Origin: Chondrilla cf. caribensis
Lineage: Eukaryota > Porifera > Demospongiae > Chondrillida > Chondrillidae
Reading direction: 5' to 3'
NCBI GenBank assembly: GCA_964020155.1
Contig: OZ026547.1
Span: 3,948,095 to 4,012,094, forward strand
DNA: 64,000 nt
This document shows, piece after piece, positions 1-13,500 of this stretch. Under the pieces are notes generated by a model. That model was given only the letters and a program-made list of their open reading frames with translations. It was not told the DNA's origin and made no database searches. A program made the position numbers and the translations under genes. The first letter of the stretch is position 1. Each line of letters begins with the position of its first letter.

Positions 1-765
1 AATATTTGGTCCTGGGGGATGGGTGACAGGGAATAAGGGGAACCAACTAGTTCAAACAGTTTGCAGAGGTCAGCATAGACATGCACAATGATCCACACTG
101 ACTGATGGTTACAGCGTGCTCTTTCCAGGCGAATATAAATGTTAGTGTCAGCATCTCTAAAAGTGCATGCCTGATAGAGTGACTATAACACATCTACAGC
201 CTGGTGCACAAAGTTATTCCGCATTTTTGTTTGTGAGATACATTAATATATGTTGAGATTCCTTATTCCACAAGAGAATCATTCAAACAAAAGTGGCTTA
301 TCAGCTAGCCTATGCAATTTTTCGAACCGTTAAACATGCAGTTTTCTGAAGGTCAAAACTATGAACGCAAGTGTATTCACGCGTAAAAAGACTCGCCGAA
401 GTAGGAACTTGCTCTCTCGTCGCTTCCTGCCTTCAGAAGGAGTTCCCAGTGTCTCTACATCTTTCTAGTGTTAGAGGAATGTACGGTGATTGAATGGTTC
501 GTAAAGAATCGCGCCATTGCTCCGTGTGATCGACGATCGAAATGGTCTCGCGTCTCGTCTAAAACGTCAACGTGGTTGAAAATTCTCCTCGAACGTTTCG
601 CAATGGGCATACAGGTCTTCCACAGGACCACTCGGACGTCTTCAAAAGAGTTTCGGTCCTTCAAAGATTGGCACGAGCGCGGAATATATGCGTCAAAAAC
701 TTTTGTCGAATTCTTTGTATAAATATACATATTGAATATACACATAGTATAATAATACTATATCC

Positions 766-835
766 ACACCGGAAGCGTAGGCTGGCAGATCTCCAACTCG
801 CTATTGTGGGGCTCGCTTAGGCTCGCCCCAAATAA
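766..835 (+). mobile_element. 3' end of a second stem-loop element family
   Basis: (AT)-rich sequence, CCACACCGGAAGCGTAGGC, then a GGGGCTCGCTTAGGC...GCCCC terminal hairpin. An inverted copy of the same end lies at 27,826-27,912. The layout (microsatellite, CCGGAAG block, GGGGCT stem) parallels the first family, so the two are probably related. Confidence 0.5.
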
Positions 836-879
836 GGCATGACACTCCCTCAGAGGCTGAACCACTCTTACTACTGACA

Positions 880-1190
880 CACTTGTAGGTTGTCCAATCC
901 CACAATATATTCAAGTACAGACTGTACATATGTTTATTGTGTGTGACCAATTAACCCATATCAGTGTTATCTTCCACCTTACAGACTGGACCAATCCCAC
1001 TGTTTACAGTGGTTTCAGGTTGTCAAATCTCACAGCATATCCAAGTAGGGACGTGTACATGTGTTTTATGAATAACCAACCCATATTGCTTTTATCTTGT
1101 AGCCTTACAGACTGGACCACTCCCATTGTTTACAGTGACTTCAGGTTGTCCCATCCCACGATATATATAAGTACAAACTATACACATGTT
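880..1190 (+). repeat. Tandem repeat, about 120-bp unit, roughly 2.5 copies
   Basis: Shared segments CCTTACAGACTGGACCA, tcccac/at tgtttacagtg and caggttgtc recur at about 980 and 1,105, with a partial unit from 880. It is followed directly by the CT/GT microsatellite. Confidence 0.7.
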
Positions 1191-1221
1191 TTGTTTGAAT
1201 GTGTATGTTTATGTGCATCTC

Positions 1222-1228
1222 TCTCCCT

Positions 1229-1325
<97 letters not shown>
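1222..1325 (+). repeat. Compound (CT)n(GT)n microsatellite
   Basis: Roughly 60 bp of CT followed by roughly 40 bp of GT. ORFs across it are repeat artefacts. Confidence 0.95.
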
Positions 1326-1326
<1 letters not shown>

Positions 1327-2189
1327 ATGTATGTGTACATGTGTGCACAAACATTCTTTTTAACCTTTTGGTAGGAAGAAAAATTTTAATATGATCTGAT
1401 CATTTTCAGAAATGCTTCCATAAGACCTGAGTGTTAAATAGTTTGAAGTACCCATTACCCTTTGTAGTATTTCAACTCACGAGGCTTCAAAGTAATCTAC
1501 TCCTGACATGCTATATTGATACATCCTTGATCCAGAAGACCAATCCTCTGATGTACTGAAATCAGTACAGTAGTACTGCATACTACCCAGATTTCCAGAG
1601 CAACCAATTCTACATTGCAAGTTATCACTGAACCCAATTAGATTACCAAGCTCAATATCACTTTGTGAACATTGAGTTTCTGAACTAAAACTTCTCCTCC
1701 ATGCAATTCTGTGATTAATTTCAATCTACAGTATAGAAAATAATATAGACAATCAAAGTAAATAATATGAGTGCAATTAATTTTTATGAGAACCACAAAA
1801 TTGATCGAAAATATATTGTCGTAATGTTATATTAATGAACCCACAATTCCATTGAAATTGGCTGCATCCACGGGTTTCCACTTAATAATAGCCCCTCTGA
1901 AGTGACTGGACAGCACTTGGGCTATCAATAAGAAGCAGATTGTGAGAAGCAAAATGCCCCTCCACATATTGTGACTTGTCACAAAACTGCCAATGACACT
2001 TCACAACATAAGAGTTTTATGGAATGTCAATGTCGCTGAAGGATGATGCCCCTCCTAGTGGTTAATTCTTCAGCCACTTCCTGTTTACATAGGGGGTCCA
2101 ATAAAATGTACCAAAGCTAGCGCTGCCAAAGCGTAAAAATAGCATTTCGCAATTGTAGACATATAGGCAATTATAGCTATAGGCTAAAT

Positions 2190-2470
2190 TTCTAATTGTC
2201 GGTGTTCGAAATCGGCCATCTTTATTTCATGCAATATAAATTATAATATAAATTTATTGTTGCAGTCACGCATAGGAATACATATTATATATTTATTATT
2301 ATTATCATTATTATTATTATGATTATTATTATTATTATTATTAAAGTGCATTGTAGGACAGTTGTCCAAAATAGAATATAATATATATATAATATATTAT
2401 ATCTACATGTATATCTATCGGATGAGCGTTGCATACCGGAAGTCGAAATGAAAACAATAAAACAAACTTT
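2190..2470 (+). mobile_element. Degenerate stem-loop element copy, split by an ATT repeat
   Basis: Contains TGTCGGTGTTCGAAATCGG, the AATATAAATTATAATATAAAT body, and a GAGCGTTGCATACCGGAAG end block shared with the copies at 29,739 and 41,322. The 5' hairpin and terminal stem-loop are missing. An ATT-rich insertion (2,285-2,376) lies in the microsatellite position. Confidence 0.65.
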
Positions 2471-2988
2471 AGTTGACTAATATGCTTATATATTGCAGAA
2501 TGTACATCTACTAAAATTGTTAATTAAAGTTGTATTGTATGTTATATGCACACATTTTACATGTATATGTTCTATTTGTATCAAGTCTATTGGAGTTGAA
2601 GTGCCCAAGGGCAAATAGACTAACGGGATAGAGCCCTAAATAGACATGGTACAAATGGTTTGTATCCCTTTTATGATTGGTTTACGTATTCTTATTTGAT
2701 TTTTTGATACAATGAATTCAATGAAACCTTCTTTTCTGTATTCCGTGAATGAGCCAGGAGAAAATTGTGGGTCTCCTAAATAAGAGTGTACCCTAGAACA
2801 CTGCCATTACTAAAGCAGAAGCTGAACACGCCAAAGGATGTATGGTAAGGTGCCCTAATTTCGGGCATCAAGTACCATAATCTGTCCGAAACTTTTACAT
2901 GTTAGTAGCTTTAGGTGCTTCATAGATTGAGAATCAGTTTGATACCAATGACCCATCAAGCAAATTAATTAGAGTATTGTTAAGCACA

Positions 2989-3112
2989 ATCACAGCTACT
3001 GGTTAATCACAAGAAATTACTTTAATTTACCAGGGCCTTAATCTGTGGATCATATTCAACTGCATGGTACAGAAATAGACATTTCTTTTGTGATTAACCA
3101 GTAGCTGTGATC
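2989..3112. mobile_element. Foldback MITE, about 124 bp
   Basis: Terminal inverted repeats of about 30 bp: ATCACAGCTACTGGTTAATC at the left and its complement at the right. A decayed copy is present at about 39,674-39,788, in the duplicated block. No coding sequence. Confidence 0.7.
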
Positions 3113-3176
3113 ATGCTGAATCTCAAGGTATATATTATTATAATAATATATTACACATACCGTGCAGTGTGATTTT

Positions 3177-4083
3177 GCATTGCCAGGTATACATACTGTG
3201 GTCAGACTGCTATGTATACATTATACTTTGTACTTAGTACTTACATAAATTTGAACTGATAAGCAGATTCAATTGTGACTAGTACATGTCTATAACACCA
3301 CCTCCATGTCTAAATATGGCAAAAGTATCTCACTGTAGGTGGTCCTTTCTTGGAAGAGTAGTACACCACATGCAGAGATAGACATTGTGTTGTATATAGT
3401 ATATAGGCAATTTTCAGCCTACGATAAGCCCAAGCTTGAGGCTGAAGAAGCTGTAAAGAACAGAATACCTTCTGTGCAGTACAGCATGTGCTGCAACTAC
3501 AGAATCCAGTTTTTTCTTGTATTTTGTTTCCTCATACCGTGGCAAGTGTTATCTAGTCACTTTAGAGGTGCTAGCATAACATGGAAACCTCTCGATCCAG
3601 CCAATTTTGATGGAACAGTGAGTACAAACAGCACTGAATTGAATAACTGACTGCATAAAAGTGATATAGTTAAACATTATAGGATGCGATAACTCTAGAT
3701 CTTCACTCTTTGGATCCTGGCAATAAGAAATAGTTACCACACGTTCTCCATGTCGTATTGTGTTTTCTGTGCGAGACAGCCTTATAGAAAGTACGTTCGA
3801 ATTCAAATACGTACTATTTCCCCCTTTGCTTCGATAATTCTGATGATTTTGTTTCTTTTCCTACAAAATGGCCTAGCATAAGCATTTGCAGCCGTCAGGC
3901 AGTAATGAAAACCAACCACTATTGATTTAAGCGATTCGATTCCGACGTGGACGATAACGATGTCCAAGAACCGTGTACGGTATGGTGCCCTAATTCTGGA
4001 AGGATGCTTTCTACTTTCGAACATCAAGTACGATAATCGTTAAATTTATCAAAAATTTTCAAACGCATCCACGTAGATCGAGG
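3177..4083 (+). repeat. Duplicated block around exon 1 (copy 1)
   Basis: Shared with 39,866-40,804: upstream region, exon 1, and the first 460 bp of intron 1. Copy 2 has small indels, including an insertion near 40,100-40,160. A third, more diverged stretch of the upstream part is at 39,303-39,490. Weaker similarity suggests homology begins near 2,965/39,650. Confidence 0.8.
3486..3617 (+). CDS. Main gene exon 1: start codon, signal peptide, HFRG motif
   Basis: The ATG at 3,486 opens a hydrophobic signal peptide (core FFLVFCFLIPW), followed by SHFRGASITW and ending in NFDGT at the donor aca|gtgagt, phase 0. The HFRG start just after the signal peptide is typical of an invertebrate extracellular family I recognise by pattern. 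An upstream in-frame start at 3,339 is possible, but this ATG places the hydrophobic core correctly. A near-identical exon lies at 40,219-40,350. Exon 2 needs phase 2, so a short exon (length 2 mod 3) must lie between 3,618 and 6,010; I could not place it. Confidence 0.7.
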
Positions 4084-7000
4084 ATCAGTGTGATACCAAC
4101 CATGATCCGAAAAACGGTTTGCGATCGAAGAGAAATTTCTTCGTAACAATCCAATGTGTCCGAAATTAGCGTCCGGGGATCACGGCATCTTACCACAAAA
4201 ACCGAGCAAAGCAAATCAAGCTAGCTAGCTATCAAGAAATCGAGTTGCTGTATTATAATGAGGTGTTAGGGGGCACTTACAGGTTCCTGCAGTGCTGTAG
4301 TTCAACTAGCTAGACCGTCCCTAAGAGGCGCCGTGGGGCGGAAAAGTTCACACCTGCCAATTAACAAATAACACGAATAGAGTTCATACGGTTCACCTCA
4401 CACCACGTACGTGCCAAGAGGACCATAGATACACTAACTCTATTAGAGTATCTATGCGATGACAGAGGGAAGCAAAGAAAGAATGAATCTAGTGTTGTGT
4501 GGGCGGTTTTATCAATTACGCGATGATTCTTCATCAGAATATAGGCATCAGTAACATTAATGTCTCCAAACACTCTATAAATGCAGAGCAAACTATGGTC
4601 ATGAATGTTTTTAACTTGTTCGTTTGTCAGAAATATAAGTGGAGATGCAATTTGGAGGACTTAATATGTTGGTTGTCCTTCCTTTGTTTGTAATCCTTTA
4701 TTGAACGCATGATATACTGCGAGATACATTTGAAGATCGGTGACTTGCCATGACCGGTCGGGAGACATGCAATTCAAGCATGTCCTTGCAAAATACTAGT
4801 AATACCGTTCATCTGACTGTTAGATGAGTGAGTATTCTCAGCTAGCTTTACTACAGATGCCGAGTACATAAGTGGATTCTCCATAACACTAAACAATTAA
4901 CTATTCTGAATCACTGGGTATCATTGCCAAGACTCTTGGCAGTAGCATTTCATTGATGGATGGTCATACAGTCAGGTGTGAACTGATTGCTACTTGGGCT
5001 TGACTGTCCCTTCCCTTTTCTGCCCCTCGCCACCTCTTAGGGACGGTCTAGCTAGTTAGGCTAGCACTGCTAGTAACCTGTTTACCAATATACAGGTGTT
5101 TTGATGTATGACGTTATAGTAAAAATTTCAAATTGGATGCGAGAATGGGTATGGGCAACGCAAGACTGAGATTTCGTATAGCCAGAAAGAATGGTGGGGA
5201 ATTTATTTTGGTGCAGTGGAAATTTTCAAATCTACCACAAAATAATAATCTTACGTCCACCCCTTCCAGAGAAGAATCAGTGTGCTGAATATGGTTGACT
5301 GTGAATAATTCATCCTACTTCCAGGGTAAACAAGCCACATGTGCTATTGAAGTCCTATAAGAAGCATTTGCAGCATTCTTGGCGGATAAAGCTAACCACC
5401 CTGTCGCTATGACCACCTGCCTTGCGGTTCGACTTCTTCCTGGAAGATGACGATTTTGAAAATATGATGAAGTTCTACCAGCCCAAAAACGTGCAGCTGA
5501 ATGGGCACTCAACGGCTTTTGGGCTGATAGGGCTTCGTCATTTTATCTTTAAATTGTCGTCTTTCAGAGAAAAGCCGATTCATGAGGCTGGTATCTTTGG
5601 CGAAGGATTGTTTACTTCGTTGCTTGCCTTAGGAGCCATTAAGACAAGAGCAATTACATAAGAGAAGGAGCAACCACACTGTAGTCTACTGCAAAATACA
5701 CTTTTTTCACTAAACACTTAGGGACATGTACAACAAGTCAGTTACTGTACAGGGAAGTGTGCACTGGTACGTTTATTGTAATTGCTCTCGGGCATTTTGC
5801 ACCCTCGGGACTCGAGCAATAAACACGCCAATGCACACTTCTCCGTACAGTAACTATTACATTAGACCACCTTTCCCATACTAAATTCCTTATATTTGCA
5901 CAATAGTCATACTTAATAGAAGTAATAATAATAAAGTGTATAGAATTATAAAAATGTAATTGGAAATATAGACGTACTTCTCTTACATCATCCATTAGAT
6001 CATAATTAGTCACAGGATTGCTTGGAGGAACAGCTATTCAAGTTATACACAGTGTACACAAAGTACTATTGAAAATGGTAACCTGATTGGCATCAGGGAT
6101 GACTTGTACTGCAAAAGTGGCTGTTCTGGGAGGATTGGTAGCATGCAGTACTACTGCACTGATTTCAGCTCCTCAGAAGACTGGTCTGCTGGAACAAGGT
6201 CATACCAGTACGATATGAGAGAAGTGATGTACTTTGAAGCATCGTGAGTAATCTAGTAGTTGTTAAAATATATGCTATATATAACATGTACGTATATCTC
6301 AGATGCAGAAGTACTATATTCATAATTGAGCAAAGAATCTTATAGTCATTCCAAATATAATTATATACAGTAGGAACTTGCGAAGATTATCACCCTTAAA
6401 GACAAATTATTGTTCAACATCGATAAGTCTCTGAGCTTTGTTTGAATCCTACATGATAAGAACATTCAATAACAATAAATAATCGTGTGGGGAGCCAATA
6501 TATAATTTGTCTTAATTATTATATACATGTTTTTTCTGTAATGTAATTATAATATTATTGTATATTATCAGTACTGACTACTGCTGCTGGAAAATATATA
6601 TTGATCCAACTTAAAACTTATTAAATCCTACTAAACTGTATTATGATAACTTACGGATTGACCATTAATCAAATTAATATTGTACATAGTAAGTAACCTC
6701 TGATAACAATAATATGCATTATTATGAGAATTATTTAGACAAGGTAGTGGAATCCAGCTCGGTTGGCAAAGTTACATTGCATGTCCATGTGCTCAGGTAC
6801 ACTGGTCGAGACTGGATTTCCTTGGTTGAAGGAGGTGGTGACTGGGAAGTACGAGTGAAGGGAAACCTCACAGCTAGGCCCGACACTGGAATAGTTAATT
6901 CATCTCCAATCTCCAGTATGTCTCCTATTGTTCGTCTTCTACGTGGATGCAATCACACCATTGTAATTCCAGGCAAGTCTAGCTATAATATAGTAGAGGG

Positions 7001-7453
7001 CATACATATATATGTACATGAGTATGTGCACTTTTAATTCCTTGCCAACATTCTATGGAGTATATATATAGTTGTATTAGTATGTATAATATTATAGTTG
7101 TTTATGTTATTCCAAAATTAATAATAGATATGCATTAAAATAGTATAATAAATCACCGCAAGAAGTCAATTGGTAATGGTAGAGTTTCTTATCAAATGTG
7201 TGAAGAGTGAGCAGCAATGCCTAGCATAGTCTATTCATTTTTAATGCAATAACTATAGCCTTCAGTTGGCATGCTTGTGTTTGTTTATATGTATGTATTT
7301 ATTACATGGAAATTTGTAGCTGGAGATGTTAATGGGGATGAAGTAAGGTGCAGATGGTCCAGATCTGACTTGAAGGAATGTGCAGGAGTTTGCCAGACAT
7401 TCTCTGGAGCTGTACTCAATGAGGTATGTTGCTGGTATGTATTTTGTATGTGT

Positions 7454-7501
<48 letters not shown>

Positions 7502-10500
7502 TTATTGTTTTACTAATTATTGAAGAGGCTATATTCTTCAGCAAGCTGGCCCTTTGAGAAAATATATACTGAATTGAATATTATGAGCAATGTACTGTAT
7601 ACATAATATGTACACATGAACAGTATCATATATATTGAATTATTTTAGTTATATATACACTGGACCTCTTGAACATACACGCACATTGGTACCAGCCATT
7701 GTGTTCAATGTAAAAAATTTCTCCATTCATTAAAAACTTAAGATAAAACATACATTATATCACTATAAAAAGTTTGCATCATTCTGATGACTCAGGCAAA
7801 ATGAATTCTTTGTACTGTATGGCCTGAAATAATGACAGAGAATTAATTCTGGGGACTTGGCGATTTTCAAATATACCACCAAATTATAATCCCCCAAATT
7901 ATTGCTCAGAAACGCATATCCTTATGACATAATCCCTTCTTCATTCACCTGTATTACATTCATAGGCTGAGAATGTAATTATAACCCAGGGGAAGGCAAC
8001 CACTACAATATAAACTGCCAAAGTTGAATTTACCCCCAAATTGCCAAATATTCTTCTTGATTCCGGCTATACAGTATAAACTAATTACCAGTTTTAATAT
8101 GTCCTTTACTCAGAGGGTCCTTATAACATTTTATGGGCAATAAGATGCATCTTGGTGAGAGTTGCACTGGTCACTGATTTGAATAGTAATGTACATGGTT
8201 GATAACACTATAGTGAACACTAGTGCAGGCCAAGTGAAGTCCATAACATTAAATGAGCCTTTAACTCAAGCCAATTATATCCCTCAGAACACACACAACT
8301 TTTCGACTTACTGAAATATACTGTTGTCTTAGCTCCTGTCTATATAGCAAACACCATTACCTAATGCTTGTATTATAGCTGTAATTGTTGCTTCACTTCA
8401 GCTCATGCCTTGCTTCAGCACTTATGACTGCATGATATTATATTTCTAAGAATTATATAACTAACTTTTGTTGTTCTATTCACAGAGAGAGTGTACTCTT
8501 CAGTACGAGGCAATAGGTACTGTTGGGTGGTATGCTGTTGCCCTTCAGATAGAAGACTTCATGACTGCAACTGATACAACTCCTTTGAGTAGTGTCCCAG
8601 TGCAGTTTCTGGTTCAAGTGTTTGAATCGTCCAATTCTACTTGCACTGTTACTCCGAAATTTGTGGGAGTCACTAGAAGAGATGGTTCATGTATCGGGGT
8701 ACCAATCAATACTACATTTCACGAACCATTCATCGCTCAATCTTTCGGAAATGTCAGGTATGAAGTAATTGTACAGAACAGTAAAAGTACCTGTGATATC
8801 GAATCACTTTACAAGTCTAGAGTATAAGTGTTTTGGGCTGTCAAAGATGGTACCTGATATGTTTTCACTTTTAAGAGTGTCTGGAACAATATTTGTTGTG
8901 ATCATAAAAATGTCAGACATTCGCAATACAAGAATGAGTTTAATTTCAAAAAGACGCCATACAGCTCGTTGTGATTATTGTAGTTCAATTTTTGGACATA
9001 TTAACTATTGCTGAACCCTTAAACATCTTCAACTTTATCGATTCTATTAATATAGCAGCTACAAAAAGATTTCTTTGGCAGTTATATCCTTCATAGTAAG
9101 AAATTGTTGTCTACTACAAAAAATGACAAATTGACAATGACAATTTTTGAGGTCATAGATGGCGAACAATATTATTATACACACATTAATTTTATCCGCA
9201 TATACACTGTATGTACATAACTGATGATAACTACATGCATTTCCCTTAATTGTACAGTATTAATGATATCATTACTGTATCACCTGCCGGACTGCTCAAG
9301 TCAACTCTTACTCAATATGAGGGAATGAGGAGCTGGTATGTCAATATAACATGGAGCCCCTCAAGTGAACAAACTGGACCTAATATTTTCTGCTTTACAG
9401 CAGAGGATACCAATGGGTATGTACTACACACATTACATTACATATGTACGCATATTAAGCGATTCATTCACACCTAATTATTCATAATAGTAATCAATTT
9501 TCAAATCACCAACCACACTTATAATCTTGATATTCCACTTCTACTTATATGAAAGAGAGTCATATGAACACACTATGTCATTATGAAATAAATCTAGTTT
9601 TTAGCAGCTCTGATAATGTAGTGAAAACCTCAAGTGATAATCGAGCTACTTTGATATTTATAGGGCTGTATGAAATCCATGACAACCTTTCACATTTCAG
9701 ATACTCTTTGTTGATCCAGCAAACATAATAACATTAGGTTCGACTAACTGACCAACCAAAGTTCTAGAATATGTACATATGTAGTATAAAATGTATTATA
9801 GTGGATCACCTGCCTAAGTACATGCATATGTTCCTTCTAATAAGGTTTATTATAGTTTGGTGTATTATGTATTACTATTTATATTATTAATTAATAGTAA
9901 TACATAATAATATTGCAAATTAGTAATGTATGCGTGATATAGGGCTGCCATGTTCTTTCGCGTCATCCCTACATATAGAGTGCTATTGCACTCCATGATG
10001 ATTACACTCAAATCAACAAATACTCAAAACTTGATTATACTAGGTATAAGTAGTTCCTGTGTTCCATTATTTACTGAAGTATATACACCATTTCCACAGG
10101 TTGACATCTGCACAATCCTGCATCACTCTTCTTGGTGGAGGTATGCTTTCAACGCACATTCCTTTTGTATGCATATGTGTGTGGTCCATATCAAAGACAA
10201 TCAACGCTTTCTATAAAATTAATACTAATGTTATTACATATAATTTCATATAGATATGACATACGTATGTGTACCATACATACAGGACAATCCCTTCAAT
10301 CCACTGTATATTTCCTGTACATAATTACAGTAGAAACTTGTTTCAAGATAAACACCTGAGGAATAGTTTGGTTCAACACAAACTAATGTTATGAGCATTA
10401 TTCACTTTGGTGTAATAGTATGACATTGTATATTTTCTCAAGCAAATCCCAGTAAGAAGAACATGGAATAAAGAATTAATCTTGAACTAAATTAAACTCA

Positions 10501-13500
10501 TTAATTTTGCATTAAGCAGCATGTTTTCTGGTGGTTTTGTCTTAATAAGTTTCTATTGCATGTATTGTGTAGCTATAGAGTACTTCTGCAGTTATTACTT
10601 CATTGTTATTTGTGTTGTTGTCATGAATTCATTTTTGTTACTTATTCAAACACATATAGTTGAGGCTCCTGATATTGTCAATGGCTCCCAAGTACCAATG
10701 GGAGAAGTCTATTCAAACCACAGAGAATGGTCCATACAATTCAACAAGCAGGTAAGTATAATACATTGTGGAATCTACATACTTTGAAATAGTCACCCTT
10801 GTACACTGTAAGGGTATCATTTGTAATACATGTATGTGCGTGCAAAAATTTTGATATCTTTTTTTGTAAACATGGTTGAGTATTCAGCACTTCCTTAATA
10901 GTTTTTTCCTTTCTATCACCTTTATGTACTTTCCTGGAGATATTGTCCCACCAAGGTTAAATTGCAAATCTAATTTTGTAAAAGATCTTGCTGAAATGTT
11001 TTCACTGCTTCTTTATAATCTTTTATTGGAAGTGTATGTACATGGTACTGGGTTTAAATATTTTGATAGAGATTTTTGAGATTTGATCAATGTATCTGAA
11101 TCAATAGACACACCTACGTAGTTGAGTACATTGTTGTATGTACATTCTGTACCTGAACCTACATGCTGGGACTTACTTGTCTGTACTGTATATTGTAGTT
11201 TTTCAGATCAACGAGAAGCCGTTACATAAAGATCATTGAAAAAGAAACAAACAGACAGGTTGTATCGATCGATGTTGCCATCAGTCCAAATGTTACCTTT
11301 CCTGACAGCAACCTTGGCAGGACTCTTTACTTTTACACCAACTACACATTCACGGAAAAGAAGCTATATTATGTACTATTTGACCCAGGTATGCACGACA
11401 TGTGGGTAAATTTGAAATAATCACACACCCAGTATACCAATGCGGAGTATACAAATTTTGTGATCATTATTCCAGGGGTAGTTGTTTGCCAAGAATTTTG
11501 TGGAGCTGAGTCACCTGCTATTCATGACAAAGACTACTGGGTCGTGTCCATAGGTGAGTAGCAATCCATTAGGCAGCTGTACCTATTGGTTGATGTGTAA
11601 AGATCAGGATGTTTATTATAATGTGCATGTTTTCCTGTAGCCGACACAACTCCTCCTTCAGTTACCTTCATAAATCGTCCTTCTTATTCAAATGAAAATG
11701 TCACCATCACCTGGGAGTACAATGAAGAAGTGACGTCAACTTGTACAATACAATACCCCAACAATGTCTTTGATACCTTCGCTTGTAATGACACATTCAA
11801 TGGTACTGGTTTGGATGATGGTTTACACACACTCTACATTCAGTTCACTGATTTGGCTGGAAATTCAGCACCTGAAGCTACAAGACACACATGGACTGTA
11901 GGTAAGTTGGCACTCCTATAATACTACATAGTTAATTGACACTCCTGGTTAGTATACACTCCTGCATGGTTAGCACGCACTCCTGGTCAGTACACACTAC
12001 TGGTCAGTACACACTCCTGCTTAGCATACACTCGATCCTGGTTAGTACACACTCCTGGTTAGTACACACTCCTGGTTAGTATACCCTCCTGGTTGGTACA
12101 CACTCCAGGTTAGTACATACCCCCGGTTAGTAGACACTCCTGGCTGGTACACACTCCTGGTTTGTACACACTCCTGGGTAGTACACACTCCTGGTTTGTA
12201 CATACTCTTGGTTAGAACACACTCCTGCTTAGTTTACAATTCACAAGATTATGGATTAGGCATGTGCTTATATACTACATGCATAAGCTTATTGGATGTT
12301 TTGTTAATAAAGTTTTCAACTTGAAACAGAGGAGTTTACATTGCACTTATATATGACGTATTAAGGCTAATCAAGGAATTGTTATATTTGGAGCACAGCT
12401 ACAGTGTGATTCTTATAATTAAGCAAACTAGAGCATGTAGAGTGAATCTATGTGATTGAGCCAAACGTAATGAAACACTGCTATGTTTCAAATATCACAG
12501 CATGATTCTCAATCCAAATACTCAATTTTATTCTCCTCCTCAATAAATATCTTCTCTCTCGTGTTCCAACTCTGTGCATAATTACTGTGTTCAATTCTCA
12601 AACTCCAAAAGGTACTTTATTACAATTTGCAGCAATGAACCTTCAAATTGCATGTACCATAAATATACATATGATGTATAAATGTACATCTGTACGTGAT
12701 ATCACTTGTGATCTTTCTTCAGATCTCCAACCACCAGTTGTGAGACTCACTTCATATCCACCAGCAGTCAGCAACAAGGGTCAATTTACATTTTCCTTCA
12801 ACTGTCTGAATGAATGGCAGTGTTCCTTCATGTGCAGTGTTCACACTGTTGGACAAATTCCGCAATATAGCAGTTGCAATGGATTATTTACTACACAAAC
12901 CCTAACGAACGGTGGACATTATGAGTTTACAGTCAAGGCTACAGATGGTGTTGGCAATGTTGGTGAAAAGGAAGATTTCCAGTGGATGATTGGTATGTTG
13001 AAATGTTAACTTGCTTGCATGGATATTTTAAGCTCCTCTACAGTATTAAATGTATTGTGCGGTAATGAACGTGCCTCTAGTTTCGTCCATATGCATTATA
13101 GAGTTCAAAAATACTTTGAATTCATTACAATAATTATAGGAAGAAGGAGTATAATAATCACTAGCTCCATCAACTGTAAACTGCTCTATACTGGGTTGCC
13201 TGCCAAAAGGGTATGAAAGTCAGCCAGTTCTTTATAACACGACTATATTCTTTTACAGACAAAATCACTATTATTGAATCTTCAGATCTCGATATTTTGT
13301 CAACCTCTAGTAGCATAATGCATGTGTAACATATTACATCCAGAAACACCAATTTTATTTGTATGTAATTATTTACGTGTCATGGTTATGTATTAGTGAG
13401 TGTATTTGGCTGTTTTCAGATACCTCTCCACCAGTGTTATCTTCAATTGCTGATGTGAATGTTATTTGCGGAGAGGATTATAGCACCAATACAACAGGAT

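Noticed and set aside
930..1394. 154-codon ORF on the plus strand and overlapping minus-strand ORF
   Set aside because: They translate the tandem repeat and the CT/GT microsatellite; composition is low-complexity.
5315..5661. Overlapping ORFs near 5.3-5.7 kb as a candidate missing exon or transposase fragment
   Set aside because: No motif matches the expected short linking exon and no transposase signature; left unassigned.
11936..12235. CRISPR-like array of regular repeats
   Set aside because: Repeats are contiguous without spacers, intronic, in a eukaryotic gene; it is a minisatellite.
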